A DNA stretch of 64,000 nt from Occallatibacter gabretensis (GTDB taxonomy: Bacteria; Acidobacteriota; Terriglobia; Terriglobales; Acidobacteriaceae), in NCBI RefSeq assembly GCF_001449115.1, contig NZ_LAIJ01000009.1, positions 186,001-250,000 of the forward strand. The letters run 5' to 3'. Below, in pieces: positions 54,655-62,582 of this stretch. Both the position numbers and the translations under genes were made by a program. Below the pieces are notes generated by a model, which saw only the letters and a program-made list of their open reading frames with translations, searched no databases and had not been told where the DNA came from. Each line of letters starts with the position of its first letter. Position 1 is the first letter of the stretch.

Positions 54655-55059
54655 ATGGCTAAGAAAACGACGTTGGAAAAGGCTGGCGAGGCGGTTGGCT
54701 TCGGACTTGCGATGGCAGAAGATGTCGCCGACGCTGTCAAAACTGCAGTCGTGGCAGCCGCGACTACCGTGACAGAGGTTCTGAAAACAGCTCCGGCCAA
54801 GAAGGCCACAAAAAAGACAACGAGGAAAATTGTGATTAAGAAATCTGCAAAGAAGGCCACGTCTAAGAAAGCCGTGAAGAAAACCCCTGCAAAGAAAGCT
54901 GTTAAAAAGGCACCCGTCAAGAAGGCAGCAAAGAAGACAGCAGCCAAGAAGACATCCGTCAAGAAAGCTGTAAAGAAGGTTGTTAAGAAAGTTCTGGTCA
55001 AGAAGGCTGCTAAGAAGGCCGCAAAGGCAGTAAAGAAGGCCATCCGCGGACGGCGATGA
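54655..55059 (+). CDS. Lysine-rich histone H1-like DNA-binding protein
   Basis: A 134-residue basic protein. ATG 54655 follows GGAGGG at 54642-54647; the TTG at 54640 would put the start inside the RBS. Residues 1-45 form an Ala-rich helix (GEAVGFGLAMAEDVADAVKTAVVAAATTV). Residues 46-134 consist of imperfect tetra/pentapeptide repeats ending in KK (AVKK, APVKK, AAKK, TSVKK) and the tail IRGRR. About 41 of 134 residues are Lys. This resembles histone H1-like proteins (AlgP/Hc1 type) of bacteria, which bind DNA non-specifically and compact the nucleoid. The repeat DNA is prone to slippage. Monocistronic. Confidence 0.8.
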   Translation: MAKKTTLEKAGEAVGFGLAMAEDVADAVKTAVVAAATTVTEVLKTAPAKKATKKTTRKIVIKKSAKKATSKKAVKKTPAKKAVKKAPVKKAAKKTAAKKTSVKKAVKKVVKKVLVKKAAKKAAKAVKKAIRGRR

Positions 55060-55473
55060 GTTAACGAAGTCTTTGGAGTCGCTACAGCTTACATACAACG
55101 GGCCGGGCTGTTTCTAAAAGATATAGCGGACGCCAAAGCGTGCCACTCTTTGAGAGCTTCTGGACATGCGGCTTACCCTCGCGAGCTCCTAGACGCCCGC
55201 TCAATTTGAAGGACATCGTCGCTGGGATGCAATGCCCATTTGTCGCACGCAAAGTGCAGTCGAATGGGTGAAGAGAGAGCGGGCGACTAACTGCACCGCG
55301 CCGACTTGTAATGGCCTCGCCTCAATCGTTTGGTCGTCCGCCACCAGTCGATGGCGACGGAGCTAGCCGTCTTAGAAGCGGCAATGGGCCTCATTATGAG
55401 CTAATGTGCGCGCTCCTGAAGAAGATGAGTTGCAGCACGTCATTTTCTCTCACGGCGATTCGTCGCAGAAGGA

Positions 55474-55512
55474 CTGCATCCATTGTGCCTAAAATCGGCA
55501 CAATGGATGCAG
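55474..55512. repeat. Perfect 16-bp inverted repeat with 7-nt loop
   Basis: CTGCATCCATTGTGCC (55474-55489), loop TAAAATC, then its exact complement (55497-55512). No T-run follows on either strand, so a classical terminator is not indicated. It sits in the 627-bp gene-free gap 55060-55686 between the H1-like gene and the convergent NHLP precursor array. A short ORF across it (55311-55649) is not believable. Confidence 0.6.
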
Positions 55513-55686
55513 CTGGGCGGCTCTATTCGAAGCTCAAGGAGTTTCAGTATCGGTCGATCGACATAGACCGGATACAGCAGCTATGGGCGGAAGGCCTTAG
55601 TCGTCGCTCATCAGAGCTCGGCATTTTCAAATATGTGCAGGCCGGGTAGCGTCCGAATCTCCATCTCGCGCAACCGTCCGTAGCCT

Positions 55687-56040
55687 CTACCAGGACTGGG
55701 CACTTCCTTTTACCGTCACTGAGACGGCAAAAGTGTAGGCCAGGCCGATGGCGGTTGCGACGATCGCGACTGTAATGTCAGTACCGCCTGCGACTCTCTC
55801 CAGATCGGCATCCGAGAGTTCCGCGAGGTCGGCCGGTGCGGGCGGGATGGAGAAGTGGACTGTATTCGCGTCCTCCTGGTAGATGAAGATATTCACCTCC
55901 GGCGGCAGCTTCTTTCCCAGGTGCTGTTCGAGCGTGCCTTTAGGGTCGCTCACGACCTGATCTCGGAATTGCGGATCCTTCCAGCACTTTTCAATTAGCG
56001 CCGTTTCCAGTTCGCGGCGATTTGCGAATTGCTTCTCCAT
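55687..56040 (-). CDS. NHLP-type natural-product precursor, copy 1 (most promoter-distal)
   Basis: A 117-residue precursor of the nitrile hydratase leader peptide family. The leader (residues 1-86) contains LIEKCWKDPQFRDQVVSDPKG, LPPEVNIFIYQEDANTVHFS and LSDADLERVAGG, matching the alpha-subunit-derived NHLP leader without the nitrile hydratase metal motif. Cleavage is expected after GG, giving a 31-residue core TDITVAIVATAIGLAYTFAV... ending KGSAQSW. The core is hydrophobic, has no Cys and few Ser/Thr. SD AAGGAGAG precedes the ATG. It follows copy 2 by 70 nt. Confidence 0.9.
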   Translation of the reverse strand: MEKQFANRRELETALIEKCWKDPQFRDQVVSDPKGTLEQHLGKKLPPEVNIFIYQEDANTVHFSIPPAPADLAELSDADLERVAGGTDITVAIVATAIGLAYTFAVSVTVKGSAQSW

Positions 56041-56110
56041 GTTGGCTCTCCTTGCGGTTTCGTTGCCGGTACACCCGGCAGTTTTACCGGCCCCTTACCG
56101 GCTCTGCGCG

Positions 56111-56467
56111 CTACCAGCCTTGCTTCGCTGTGACCACGCCGCTGGCGATGGTTCCAGCGACTGTCCATGCGGCCGTAAGGCAAATAGCGAGCGTGGTAAA
56201 TACGTCGGTTCCCCCGGCCACAGATTCCAGTTCCGCGTCGGAAAGTTCGGTTAAATCCGCGGGCGCGGGAGGAATCGAGAAGTGGACGGTGTTGGTGTCT
56301 TCCTGATGAATGAAAATCTTCACCTGAGGCGGCAGCTTCTGCCCGATGTGTTGCTCAAGCATTCCCTTGGGGTCGCTCACGACTTTCTGCCGGAAATCGG
56401 CATCTCTCCAACACTTTGTGATCAGCGCGGCTTCAACCTGTCGCCGTGTTCCCTGTTCATTCTCCAA
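56111..56467 (-). CDS. NHLP-type natural-product precursor, copy 2 (TTG start)
   Basis: A 118-residue paralogue. A GTG start at 56491 would overlap copy 3, whereas the TTG at 56467 has AGGAGG a few bases upstream and gives an N-terminus (ENEQGTRRQVEAALITKCWRD) that aligns with the other copies (EKQFANRRELETALIEKCWKD), so TTG is adopted. Leader blocks VVSDPKGMLEQHIGQKLPPQ and LSDAELESVAGG are intact. The 32-residue core TDVFTTLAICLTAAWTVAG... ends AKQGW and is the only core in the array with a Cys (core position 10) and with an internal Trp (core position 15). Expected to be processed at GG by the exporter peptidase. Confidence 0.88.
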   Translation of the reverse strand: MENEQGTRRQVEAALITKCWRDADFRQKVVSDPKGMLEQHIGQKLPPQVKIFIHQEDTNTVHFSIPPAPADLTELSDAELESVAGGTDVFTTLAICLTAAWTVAGTIASGVVTAKQGW

Positions 56468-56487
56468 AGTGACCTCCTGCCGTCCGT

Positions 56488-56844
56488 TCACCAGATGTCG
56501 GCGCCTTTTGTAACGCCACCGATTGTCCCTGCCGCTGAGGCAACGATGCTGACAGTGATAGAAATCATGAATCCAATATCAGTGCCGCCGGCCACCTTTT
56601 CCAGGTCGGCGTCTGAGAGCTGGGTGACATTCACAGGCGCGTGTGGAATTGAGAAATGAATATGGCTCGCATCCTCTTCGTGAATGAAAATCTTCACTTG
56701 CTCCGGCAGCTTCTGTCCGAGATGCTGCTCGAGCATTGCCTTGGGATTGGCCACTACTTGTTTTTTGAATTCGGGGTCTTTCCAGCATTTCTCGATCAGC
56801 TGCGTCTCGATGTCTCGTCTCGAATTGGTCTGCGTCTCTGCCAT
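56488..56844 (-). CDS. NHLP-type natural-product precursor, copy 3
   Basis: A 118-residue paralogue with leader motifs LIEKCWKDPEFKKQVVANPKA, QKLPEQVKIFIHEEDASHIH and LSDADLEKVAGG. The 31-residue core TDIGFMISITVSIVASAAG... ends KGADIW. It contains a GTIGG turn and no Cys. SD GGGAGGGAAG precedes the ATG. Copy 2 starts 20 nt downstream. The leader is closest to copies 4 and 5 in its HEED segment and to copy 1 in CWKDP, suggesting duplication and divergence within the array. Confidence 0.9.
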   Translation of the reverse strand: MAETQTNSRRDIETQLIEKCWKDPEFKKQVVANPKAMLEQHLGQKLPEQVKIFIHEEDASHIHFSIPHAPVNVTQLSDADLEKVAGGTDIGFMISITVSIVASAAGTIGGVTKGADIW

Positions 56845-56879
56845 GTGCTCTTCCCTCCCTGTTTCGCGTTAATCAGCGT

Positions 56880-57278
56880 TTACCAGATGCTGTCGTTTCC
56901 TACCGCTGTGCCAATCAGCGACCCTGCCGCCGCGCCCACGGTCGCGCCCACGGTCGCGCCCATCGCCAGAGTGATCCCGATCTGTGCCGCGACGATCAGC
57001 GTTGCGAAGATGTCTGTTCCACCTGCAACTTTTTCGAGGTCTTCGTCCGACAGTTCGTTCAGGTTCGAAGGCGCTGGCGGAATGGAAAAGTACAGTGTGT
57101 TCGCATCTTCCTCGTGAATGAAGATTTTCAGCTTTTCAGGTAGCTTCTGTCCGAGGTGTTTCTCGAACATGCCTTTGGGGTCGCTTACTACCTGTCGTTT
57201 GAACTCCGGGTCTTTCCAGGACTTTTCAATGAGGTGAGCTTCGAGATCGCGCCGCGTGATCTGAGTTGCTGCTGACAT
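56880..57278 (-). CDS. NHLP-type natural-product precursor, copy 4 (long core)
   Basis: A 132-residue paralogue. Leader LIEKSWKDPEFKRQVVSDPKG (Ser replaces the Cys of copies 1-3), KLPEKLKIFIHEEDANTLYFS, LSDEDLEKVAGG. The 45-residue core is the longest of the array and holds a tandem GATVGATVGAAAG segment, encoded by a near-exact 12-nt repeat, followed by SLIGTAVGNDSIW. Such a Gly-rich zipper pattern (GxxxGxxxG) is what membrane-inserting peptides use for helix packing. SD AAGGAGA precedes the ATG. It lies 35 nt before copy 3. Confidence 0.9.
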   Translation of the reverse strand: MSAATQITRRDLEAHLIEKSWKDPEFKRQVVSDPKGMFEKHLGQKLPEKLKIFIHEEDANTLYFSIPPAPSNLNELSDEDLEKVAGGTDIFATLIVAAQIGITLAMGATVGATVGAAAGSLIGTAVGNDSIW

Positions 57279-57327
57279 GTGGGTCTCCTTATCCGGTTAG
57301 CTAGCGGTTGTTATGTAGGTGCGGAGC

Positions 57328-57702
57328 CTACCAGCCCTGCACAGGTGCCGTTACCGCACCGGCAGTGCCAATCGCGGTTGCCGCGCTTACGCCGGCCACG
57401 GTTGCGGCAAACAAGAGCGTCATGGCGATATCGGTGCCACCGGCCACTTTCTCGAGGTCTTCATCGGAGAGCTCGGCGATATTCGATGGAGCTGGCGGAA
57501 GGGTGAAGTGCACCGTATTGGCGTCTTCTTCGTGAATGATGATCTTCAGGCCGTCAGGCAGCTTTTGGCCGAAATGTTTCTCGAACATTCCCTTGGGATC
57601 GCTCACAACCTGTTTTCTGAAGTCCGGATCCTTCCAGGCCTTTTCAATGAGGTGTGTTTCTAAATCGAGCCGTGTAAAGGATGCCGATCCTGTTGCCGTC
57701 AT
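57328..57702 (-). CDS. NHLP-type natural-product precursor, copy 5 (first in transcription order)
   Basis: A 124-residue paralogue, first gene of the array. Leader LIEKAWKDPDFRKQVVSDPKG, KLPDGLKIIIHEEDANTVHF, LSDEDLEKVAGG. The 35-residue core TDIAMTLLFAATVAGVSAA... ends APVQGW; it is Ala/Gly-rich with no Cys. SD AAGGA lies 7 nt upstream of the ATG (GGAAGGAACAGACT). The 155-nt gap to the HTH gene upstream is a likely promoter site for the array, though no clear -35/-10 pair was found. Confidence 0.9.
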   Translation of the reverse strand: MTATGSASFTRLDLETHLIEKAWKDPDFRKQVVSDPKGMFEKHFGQKLPDGLKIIIHEEDANTVHFTLPPAPSNIAELSDEDLEKVAGGTDIAMTLLFAATVAGVSAATAIGTAGAVTAPVQGW

Positions 57703-57857
57703 AGTCTGTTCCTTCCGCCTTGACCCGTATCATGCGTGTGCTGCGCGTACCAGGCAAACGGCACGTTGCGGCATTTGCTCGAGCGACGTACGACATCGTG
57801 ATTTGTCGTGATATTTCGGACCGCGCGGCGCTGCATATTCGCCATTGCTATCAATTT

Positions 57858-58355
57858 CTAGTGAATGACTCTCATCAGCTCGAGCGCTGCCGCGCTCGTG
57901 ATCGCACCAGTCAGGGCCGAGATCAGCGCAACTGGCCAGGGGAAAGAATTCTGAATGCGAACCTCGTCGGCGCCTGCCGCCGCCAAACTCACCGTTTCGC
58001 CAGGTTTTGGCGGTGTGAGTTCCTGGTTGTGATCGGGTATAACCTGCACCGCGCGCCTTTGCCGCCATGCGTCCAGTTCTCTCTTGTATGCGAAGACCGA
58101 ACCCGAGCGGGAATCCTGAAGGCGATAGATGGGGAGCTCGTGTAATTTTTCCCAGCGCTGCACGGTTCGAATATCACGACGCATGTACGCCGCGATATCT
58201 TTCCACGCCTCGAGAAGTTGATCCTGAGACCGGTCAGCCTGCTGGACGTCTGGATATGACAGCAGTTGGATGCTCGCGGACGAAGCGGTGTCTCCGTGCA
58301 TCACGGCCGAAGTTGTTGACTTTCTCTCTCGATCCACTTGCGCTGCAATATTCAT
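57858..58355 (-). CDS. Small HTH (excisionase/MerR-like) protein with a C-terminal membrane segment
   Basis: A 165-residue protein. Residues about 45-105 form the winged-helix domain LEAWKDIAAYMRRDIRTVQRWEKLHELPIYRL... SGSVFAYKRELDAW, well known at the N-terminus of larger membrane-bound TPR or WD40 proteins of Acidobacteriota. Here the usual C-terminal sensor part is missing. Only a short linker and one hydrophobic helix (WPVALISALTGAITSAAALELMRVI) follow. ATG 58355 is used, and the frame to 58442 adds 29 residues. Directly upstream of the precursor array, it may be a membrane-tethered regulator. Confidence 0.68.
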   Translation of the reverse strand: MNIAAQVDRERKSTTSAVMHGDTASSASIQLLSYPDVQQADRSQDQLLEAWKDIAAYMRRDIRTVQRWEKLHELPIYRLQDSRSGSVFAYKRELDAWRQRRAVQVIPDHNQELTPPKPGETVSLAAAGADEVRIQNSFPWPVALISALTGAITSAAALELMRVIH

Positions 58356-58442
58356 GTGCTTTTGACCCTCTCTGCTGAGTTCTAGAATTCGATTCGCTTC
58401 ACCAGCCGCCGATTCATCAACGCGCGGCACCGAGCGAACCAT

Positions 58443-58730
58443 CGAATCGAGAAAGATCGCCGCATCATAGGCGCGCTTTCCGAAGTGCTGCTACACAAAT
58501 TTTGGACAAATACCGGGAAGCGGGACTGATACCCGGATACCACTGCTCTCAGATCAGAAACAGCACTAGACGATCACACTCGGGGCGCTCATTTCTCCCA
58601 GAAGTGCTACCGATCTGACAGAACAAATCGTAGAGCGGGCATCGAATCATGAACATCGCCACAAATACGCAATCTTGCTGGAGGAACCACGTAATTTTGT
58701 ACGTGGTTCTGCGTATATGCCGAAGGATGA
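58443..58730. other. Gap between HTH gene and response regulator
   Basis: About 290 bp, rich in short inverted segments such as TACGTGGTTCTGCG near the 3' end of the regulator (for example GGAACCACGTAATTTTGTACGTGGTTC at 58682-58708, a 10-bp stem). This looks like a terminator or attenuator hairpin after the two-component genes. Confidence 0.5.
58682..58708 (-). terminator. Hairpin after the response regulator gene
   Basis: GAACCACGTA, loop ATTTTG, TACGTGGTTC: a perfect 10-bp stem immediately 3' of the regulator stop (58731) in the direction of transcription. No long U tract follows, so it may be an RNA-end stabiliser and not an efficient terminator. Confidence 0.55.
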
Positions 58731-59396
58731 TTACAGGTCGGACTTGTGAGCGAGAGAAAACTTCATCAGGGCGTGGCTGCCGTGAATATCCAGCTTGGTG
58801 TTGATGTTGGAGCGATGCGTTTCCACGGTGCGGTAGCTGATGCACAGCTCATCGGCGATCTCTTTGCTGGTCTTGTACTCCGCGATCAGTTTCAGAATCT
58901 GCCGCTCCGTCCGGGTGAGATCGCCGATGCTGGGAGTTTGCTCTCTCAATGCCACGGTGCGACGGTGGCTATTAATCAGAGCGCTGGTCATCGCCGGGCT
59001 CGTATAGCTTTGTCCGGCAGCCACGGCACAGATGCTCGCGACAATATCCGCGGTGGCGCTGTCTTTCAATACATAGCCCTGCGCATGGAGTTTCAGAGCC
59101 TCGTTCAAGAAATCCTCTTCCCGGTGAATCGTCAGGAAGATGATGCTGGGAGCCGTCAGTCCCTGCGCATGCATCAGGCGAGCCACTGCGAGCCCGTCGG
59201 TGCCGGGCATATCGATGTCGAGCACCACGACGTCGGGCTTGTAAGTCCTTATGTGCGCCAGAGCCGCCTCGCCATTGTCTGCTTCGCCAACCACCCGCAA
59301 ACGCGGATGAGCTTCAATCACCTGACGAAGTCCTTGCCGGACGATCGGATGATCGTCGGCGAGAACGATGCGAATTTCGCGGTCCGGTTCCATCAT
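58731..59396 (-). CDS. NarL/FixJ-family response regulator
   Basis: A 221-residue response regulator. The receiver domain has the acidic pair DD (14-15), phospho-acceptor D60 in VVVLDIDMPG, T/S in FLTIH and K in YVLKDS. A linker leads to a LuxR-type HTH (LTRTERQILKLIAEYKTSKEIADELCISYRTVETHRSNINTKL). It is encoded 111 nt downstream of a matching HisKA_3 sensor kinase, so the two form a pair. The NHLP precursor array on the same strand is a likely but unproven target. Confidence 0.93.
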   Translation of the reverse strand: MMEPDREIRIVLADDHPIVRQGLRQVIEAHPRLRVVGEADNGEAALAHIRTYKPDVVVLDIDMPGTDGLAVARLMHAQGLTAPSIIFLTIHREEDFLNEALKLHAQGYVLKDSATADIVASICAVAAGQSYTSPAMTSALINSHRRTVALREQTPSIGDLTRTERQILKLIAEYKTSKEIADELCISYRTVETHRSNINTKLDIHGSHALMKFSLAHKSDL

Positions 59397-59507
59397 GAAA
59401 AAATCTCGGCGGTAATCGGTATCCCGGCTGTTGGCGTCGGGGAGCGGCTACTAAGCAGCATACACGGCGGCGTTTTCCGTCGAAGCCGGGGATCGCGAGG
59501 GAAAGGC

Positions 59508-62500
59508 CTACGCTGTGCCGGCATGGCTATCATCCTTCAGCGCAATCACTAAGGTCACGACGGTTCCTAAGCCAGAAGCCGAATGCAGTGTGTACTTGCC
59601 GCCGATGAGGCTGGCCCTCTCTTCCATCCCGATCTGGCCAAATCCATGCCGGCCTACCCCATCACCTTCCCTGGGGACGAAACCCACTCCGTTATCGCCA
59701 ATCGTGATGCGTACCTGCTGAGGCGTTCTTTTGATGGTGATCATCGCTTCCGTCGCGTGCGAGTGCTTGACGATATTGTTCATGCCTTCCTGGATGATTC
59801 GAAATATATTGATCTCGACGTCCGAAGAAAAAATGGAGTCGATTGAATCGATATCGACTTTGAATGTCAGATCGTGACTATCCTTGGTATTCCGGATCAT
59901 CGATTCGATCGCGCGTGTCAACCCCAGCCGATCAAGCTGGTAGGGGCGAAGGTTGTGTGCGATCTCCTTCATCTCTTCAATGATTTCGGCGGAAGCATTC
60001 GAGATTTCGTGCAGCTGGGCGAAGGCTCGCTTGTGATCGCTCGGGGTGCTAAGGCTGATCATCGCTCGATTCCTGATAATCGCCAGACCCTGTCCCAGGC
60101 TGTCATGCAGCTCGGCGGCAATGCGCTTGCGCTCCGCCTCCTGAGAGGCGATCAACTGACGCGAAAATGCGCGTTGCGTCGCCTGCTGCTGCTTCAAAGT
60201 AGAGATGTGCTGAAACCAGCCAAAGCAGATTGCTCCGAGCACCAGCGCGATAACCGCCGTCCTGAACCACCATGTCTGATCGATGCGAGGAAGAACGGTG
60301 ACGGCCAGGCTTCTCCCGTTCGTGTTCCACACGCCATCGCTGTTGGCTGCAATCACCCGGAACGTGTAGTTACCAGGCGGCAAATGCGAATAATAGGCAG
60401 TTCGACGCCCGCCTGCTTCGACCCAGTCGTGGTCCAGGTTCTCGAGCTTGTACTTGAACTTGATCTGGCTTGAGTTCGTCAGGCTGGGAGCGGTATAGGA
60501 TATTTCGAGGTTCTCGCGGCCCGGCTGAATTCGGACTGCGTCATTGAGGTTGACCGGCTCGCGGTTGACTGCAGCGGACTCAATCACCACTGTGGGTGGC
60601 GTTGTGTTCACGGCAACGTGATCAGGATTGATGATGGCCACTCCATCCAGAGTCGGAAACCAGAGCTCACCCCGCCGGGTTTTGATTCCGGCCGGCGACT
60701 CCCCTCCATTGCATTCAGGATTACGCATGCCATCGCTCTTTCCGTAGGCGACAGAGGAAATTGTGCGCGCCGCACCTCGCGCGAACGCGTCAAGATCGGC
60801 CTTAGCGACCCGGTAGATGCCGCGATTGCAGGACATCCACAGATACCCGCGGGAATCTTCCAATATCTGAAAGACACCGCTGTCGAAGAGGCCGTCTGAT
60901 GTTGTAAATCGCGTAAGGTGGCCCTCTGCGAGGCGGGCCAGTCCGCCGTCGTACGTGCCAATCCACAACGTGCTATCGCGATCCTCGTACAAGGAGCGGA
61001 TGCTATTGCTCGGCAGACCGTCATCCTCAGTCCATCGCTTGAATTTTCCGTGAGACAGGCTGGTAAGTCCACCGTAGCCGGCCATCCAGAGATTCCCCGC
61101 ACGCCCGTCGATCATCACTCGCACATCATCGCTTGCGAGTCCGTCTTTGGTGGTGAGCACGCTCCATTTCTCGTCCTTGTAGCGAAACAGTCCCCGGCTC
61201 GTCCCGAGAAACATGGCGCCATTTTCGTCCTGGTGGATCGCGCGCACATCGTCGGGAAGTTGAAGATTCCCGGTCTTGACGCGCTCGACTTTGCCATCGC
61301 GGATCGTCTGCATACCGGGGCTGGTCGAAACCCACAGGGCTCCATCGCGATCTTCGCCGATCGAATTTACCCGATTGGAGCTAAGGCCATCTGCAGTCGT
61401 AAAGACCTTGAGTGTTCCGTCACTGAAGCGCACCAGGCCGCCGTTCCAGGTCCCGATCCAGATGGCCCCGGCGTGATCCTGAAATATGGGATAGATGTTC
61501 CTGTCCGGCAACCCCTCTTCTTTTGAGAAGGAGGTGATGAGGGCGTGCCGGATGCGGAACAGTCCCTGGCCATCGGTGGGCAACCAGACATTGCCTTCCC
61601 GATCTTCAAAGAATGAGTTGAAAACGATGCGTTGTGTTTGTCCGTGCGACGGGAGGCTCAGGTACGAGATGAAGCTGGCTCCGGCTCCGGCATGGATTCC
61701 AATCTGAAAAACGTCTCCGCGTGAATCCCGATAAGACGACGTCAGGGCGTTTGTCCCCGTTTGCTTCGCATCCGGGCGAAAAATTGGAGTCCAGTGCCCA
61801 TTGCGCAGTTTCGCAAATCGGCCATCTGCGGACGCCAGCCACACGATGCCGTTGAGGTCCTGTCCCACACGCACTACGCCATTCAACGGCCATCCATGCG
61901 GAAGCGGATAGTCAGTCTCCTTCCCACGAGAGAAGAGATGCACACCCTCCTGATCGACGGAGACAAAACCGAACGAGCCATCGGGCAAAAACGGGGTCTC
62001 GCTGTGAGGAGGCACCGGGACGAACTTCGACTGACCTTCGTTCCATTGCAGAATTGCGCCATTCGACAATGCCCAGATTCCGCCGTGCTTGTCGCCGGTC
62101 ACTTGCTGGACTACGTTCGAGGGCAGGCCCTGTTGACGGGTATAGGTGACGAAGCGGCCCTGGCGGTAACGCGTGACTCCGTTGGTTTCGGTTCCCGCCC
62201 AGAATTCGCCCGTATCCGAACAGTAGAGTGAATTGAAACGGTTCCCGAGGATTCCCGGCGTATTACTCCGGTCGAAGACAGTGAAATGCACGCCGTCGAA
62301 GCGAACCAGACCACCCATGGTCGCCAGCCACAGGTAGCCATCCGGCATCTGGCACACATCACGGACGACTTGCTGCGGCAGGCCGTTTTCCAGCGTCCAG
62401 TTATCAACCTGGTATTGCGCGAAGGCCGCGGGGGCTAAGGCGAAAAGTGCCGCCAGCCACCACAGGAAACGTGCTTTGCGGCAGCGGAGACGGGCGGCCC

Positions 62501-62534
62501 ATCGGGAATTGTAAATCTGCATCGGTTTGAGCAC
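59508..62534 (-). CDS. Hybrid beta-propeller sensor histidine kinase (Reg_prop/Y_Y_Y, HisKA_3)
   Basis: A 1008-residue membrane sensor. The signal peptide (about 15-40) is followed by some 14 Reg_prop repeats forming two periplasmic propellers (repeated GLPSNxV, DxxGxLWxGTxxGGLxRF units). A Y_Y_Y domain follows (EISYTAPSL, FKYKLENLDHDWVEAGGRRTAYYSHLPPGNYTFRV), then one membrane helix near 760-780. The HisKA_3 box RIAAELHDSLGQGLA has the phospho-accepting His near 807, and a HATPase_c domain ends with DNGVGF and GFGQIGMEERASLIGG. In other phyla this layout senses oligosaccharides, but here it flanks a peptide-export locus. GTG 62534 or ATG 62522 could start it. Confidence 0.9.
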   Translation of the reverse strand: MLKPMQIYNSRWAARLRCRKARFLWWLAALFALAPAAFAQYQVDNWTLENGLPQQVVRDVCQMPDGYLWLATMGGLVRFDGVHFTVFDRSNTPGILGNRFNSLYCSDTGEFWAGTETNGVTRYRQGRFVTYTRQQGLPSNVVQQVTGDKHGGIWALSNGAILQWNEGQSKFVPVPPHSETPFLPDGSFGFVSVDQEGVHLFSRGKETDYPLPHGWPLNGVVRVGQDLNGIVWLASADGRFAKLRNGHWTPIFRPDAKQTGTNALTSSYRDSRGDVFQIGIHAGAGASFISYLSLPSHGQTQRIVFNSFFEDREGNVWLPTDGQGLFRIRHALITSFSKEEGLPDRNIYPIFQDHAGAIWIGTWNGGLVRFSDGTLKVFTTADGLSSNRVNSIGEDRDGALWVSTSPGMQTIRDGKVERVKTGNLQLPDDVRAIHQDENGAMFLGTSRGLFRYKDEKWSVLTTKDGLASDDVRVMIDGRAGNLWMAGYGGLTSLSHGKFKRWTEDDGLPSNSIRSLYEDRDSTLWIGTYDGGLARLAEGHLTRFTTSDGLFDSGVFQILEDSRGYLWMSCNRGIYRVAKADLDAFARGAARTISSVAYGKSDGMRNPECNGGESPAGIKTRRGELWFPTLDGVAIINPDHVAVNTTPPTVVIESAAVNREPVNLNDAVRIQPGRENLEISYTAPSLTNSSQIKFKYKLENLDHDWVEAGGRRTAYYSHLPPGNYTFRVIAANSDGVWNTNGRSLAVTVLPRIDQTWWFRTAVIALVLGAICFGWFQHISTLKQQQATQRAFSRQLIASQEAERKRIAAELHDSLGQGLAIIRNRAMISLSTPSDHKRAFAQLHEISNASAEIIEEMKEIAHNLRPYQLDRLGLTRAIESMIRNTKDSHDLTFKVDIDSIDSIFSSDVEINIFRIIQEGMNNIVKHSHATEAMITIKRTPQQVRITIGDNGVGFVPREGDGVGRHGFGQIGMEERASLIGGKYTLHSASGLGTVVTLVIALKDDSHAGTA

Positions 62535-62582
62535 GAATCGGGCATGAGCAGCCCCACGCTGTTTGGCAATTCTAATTGCGAA

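Noticed and set aside
54480..55043. Long minus-strand ORF rich in Phe and Ala
   Set aside because: It is the exact antisense of the Lys-rich H1-like gene; the AAG/GCC repeats make an artificial TTC-rich frame. The plus strand has an RBS and a protein-like N-terminus.
55311..55649. Short plus-strand ORF in the gap before the NHLP array
   Set aside because: It runs across the perfect inverted repeat, has no RBS and lacks protein-like pattern.
55687..57702. Nitrile hydratase subunit genes
   Set aside because: The leaders resemble nitrile hydratase alpha subunits, but there is no CxxCSC metal motif and the proteins end in a short core after VAGG, as in NHLP precursors.
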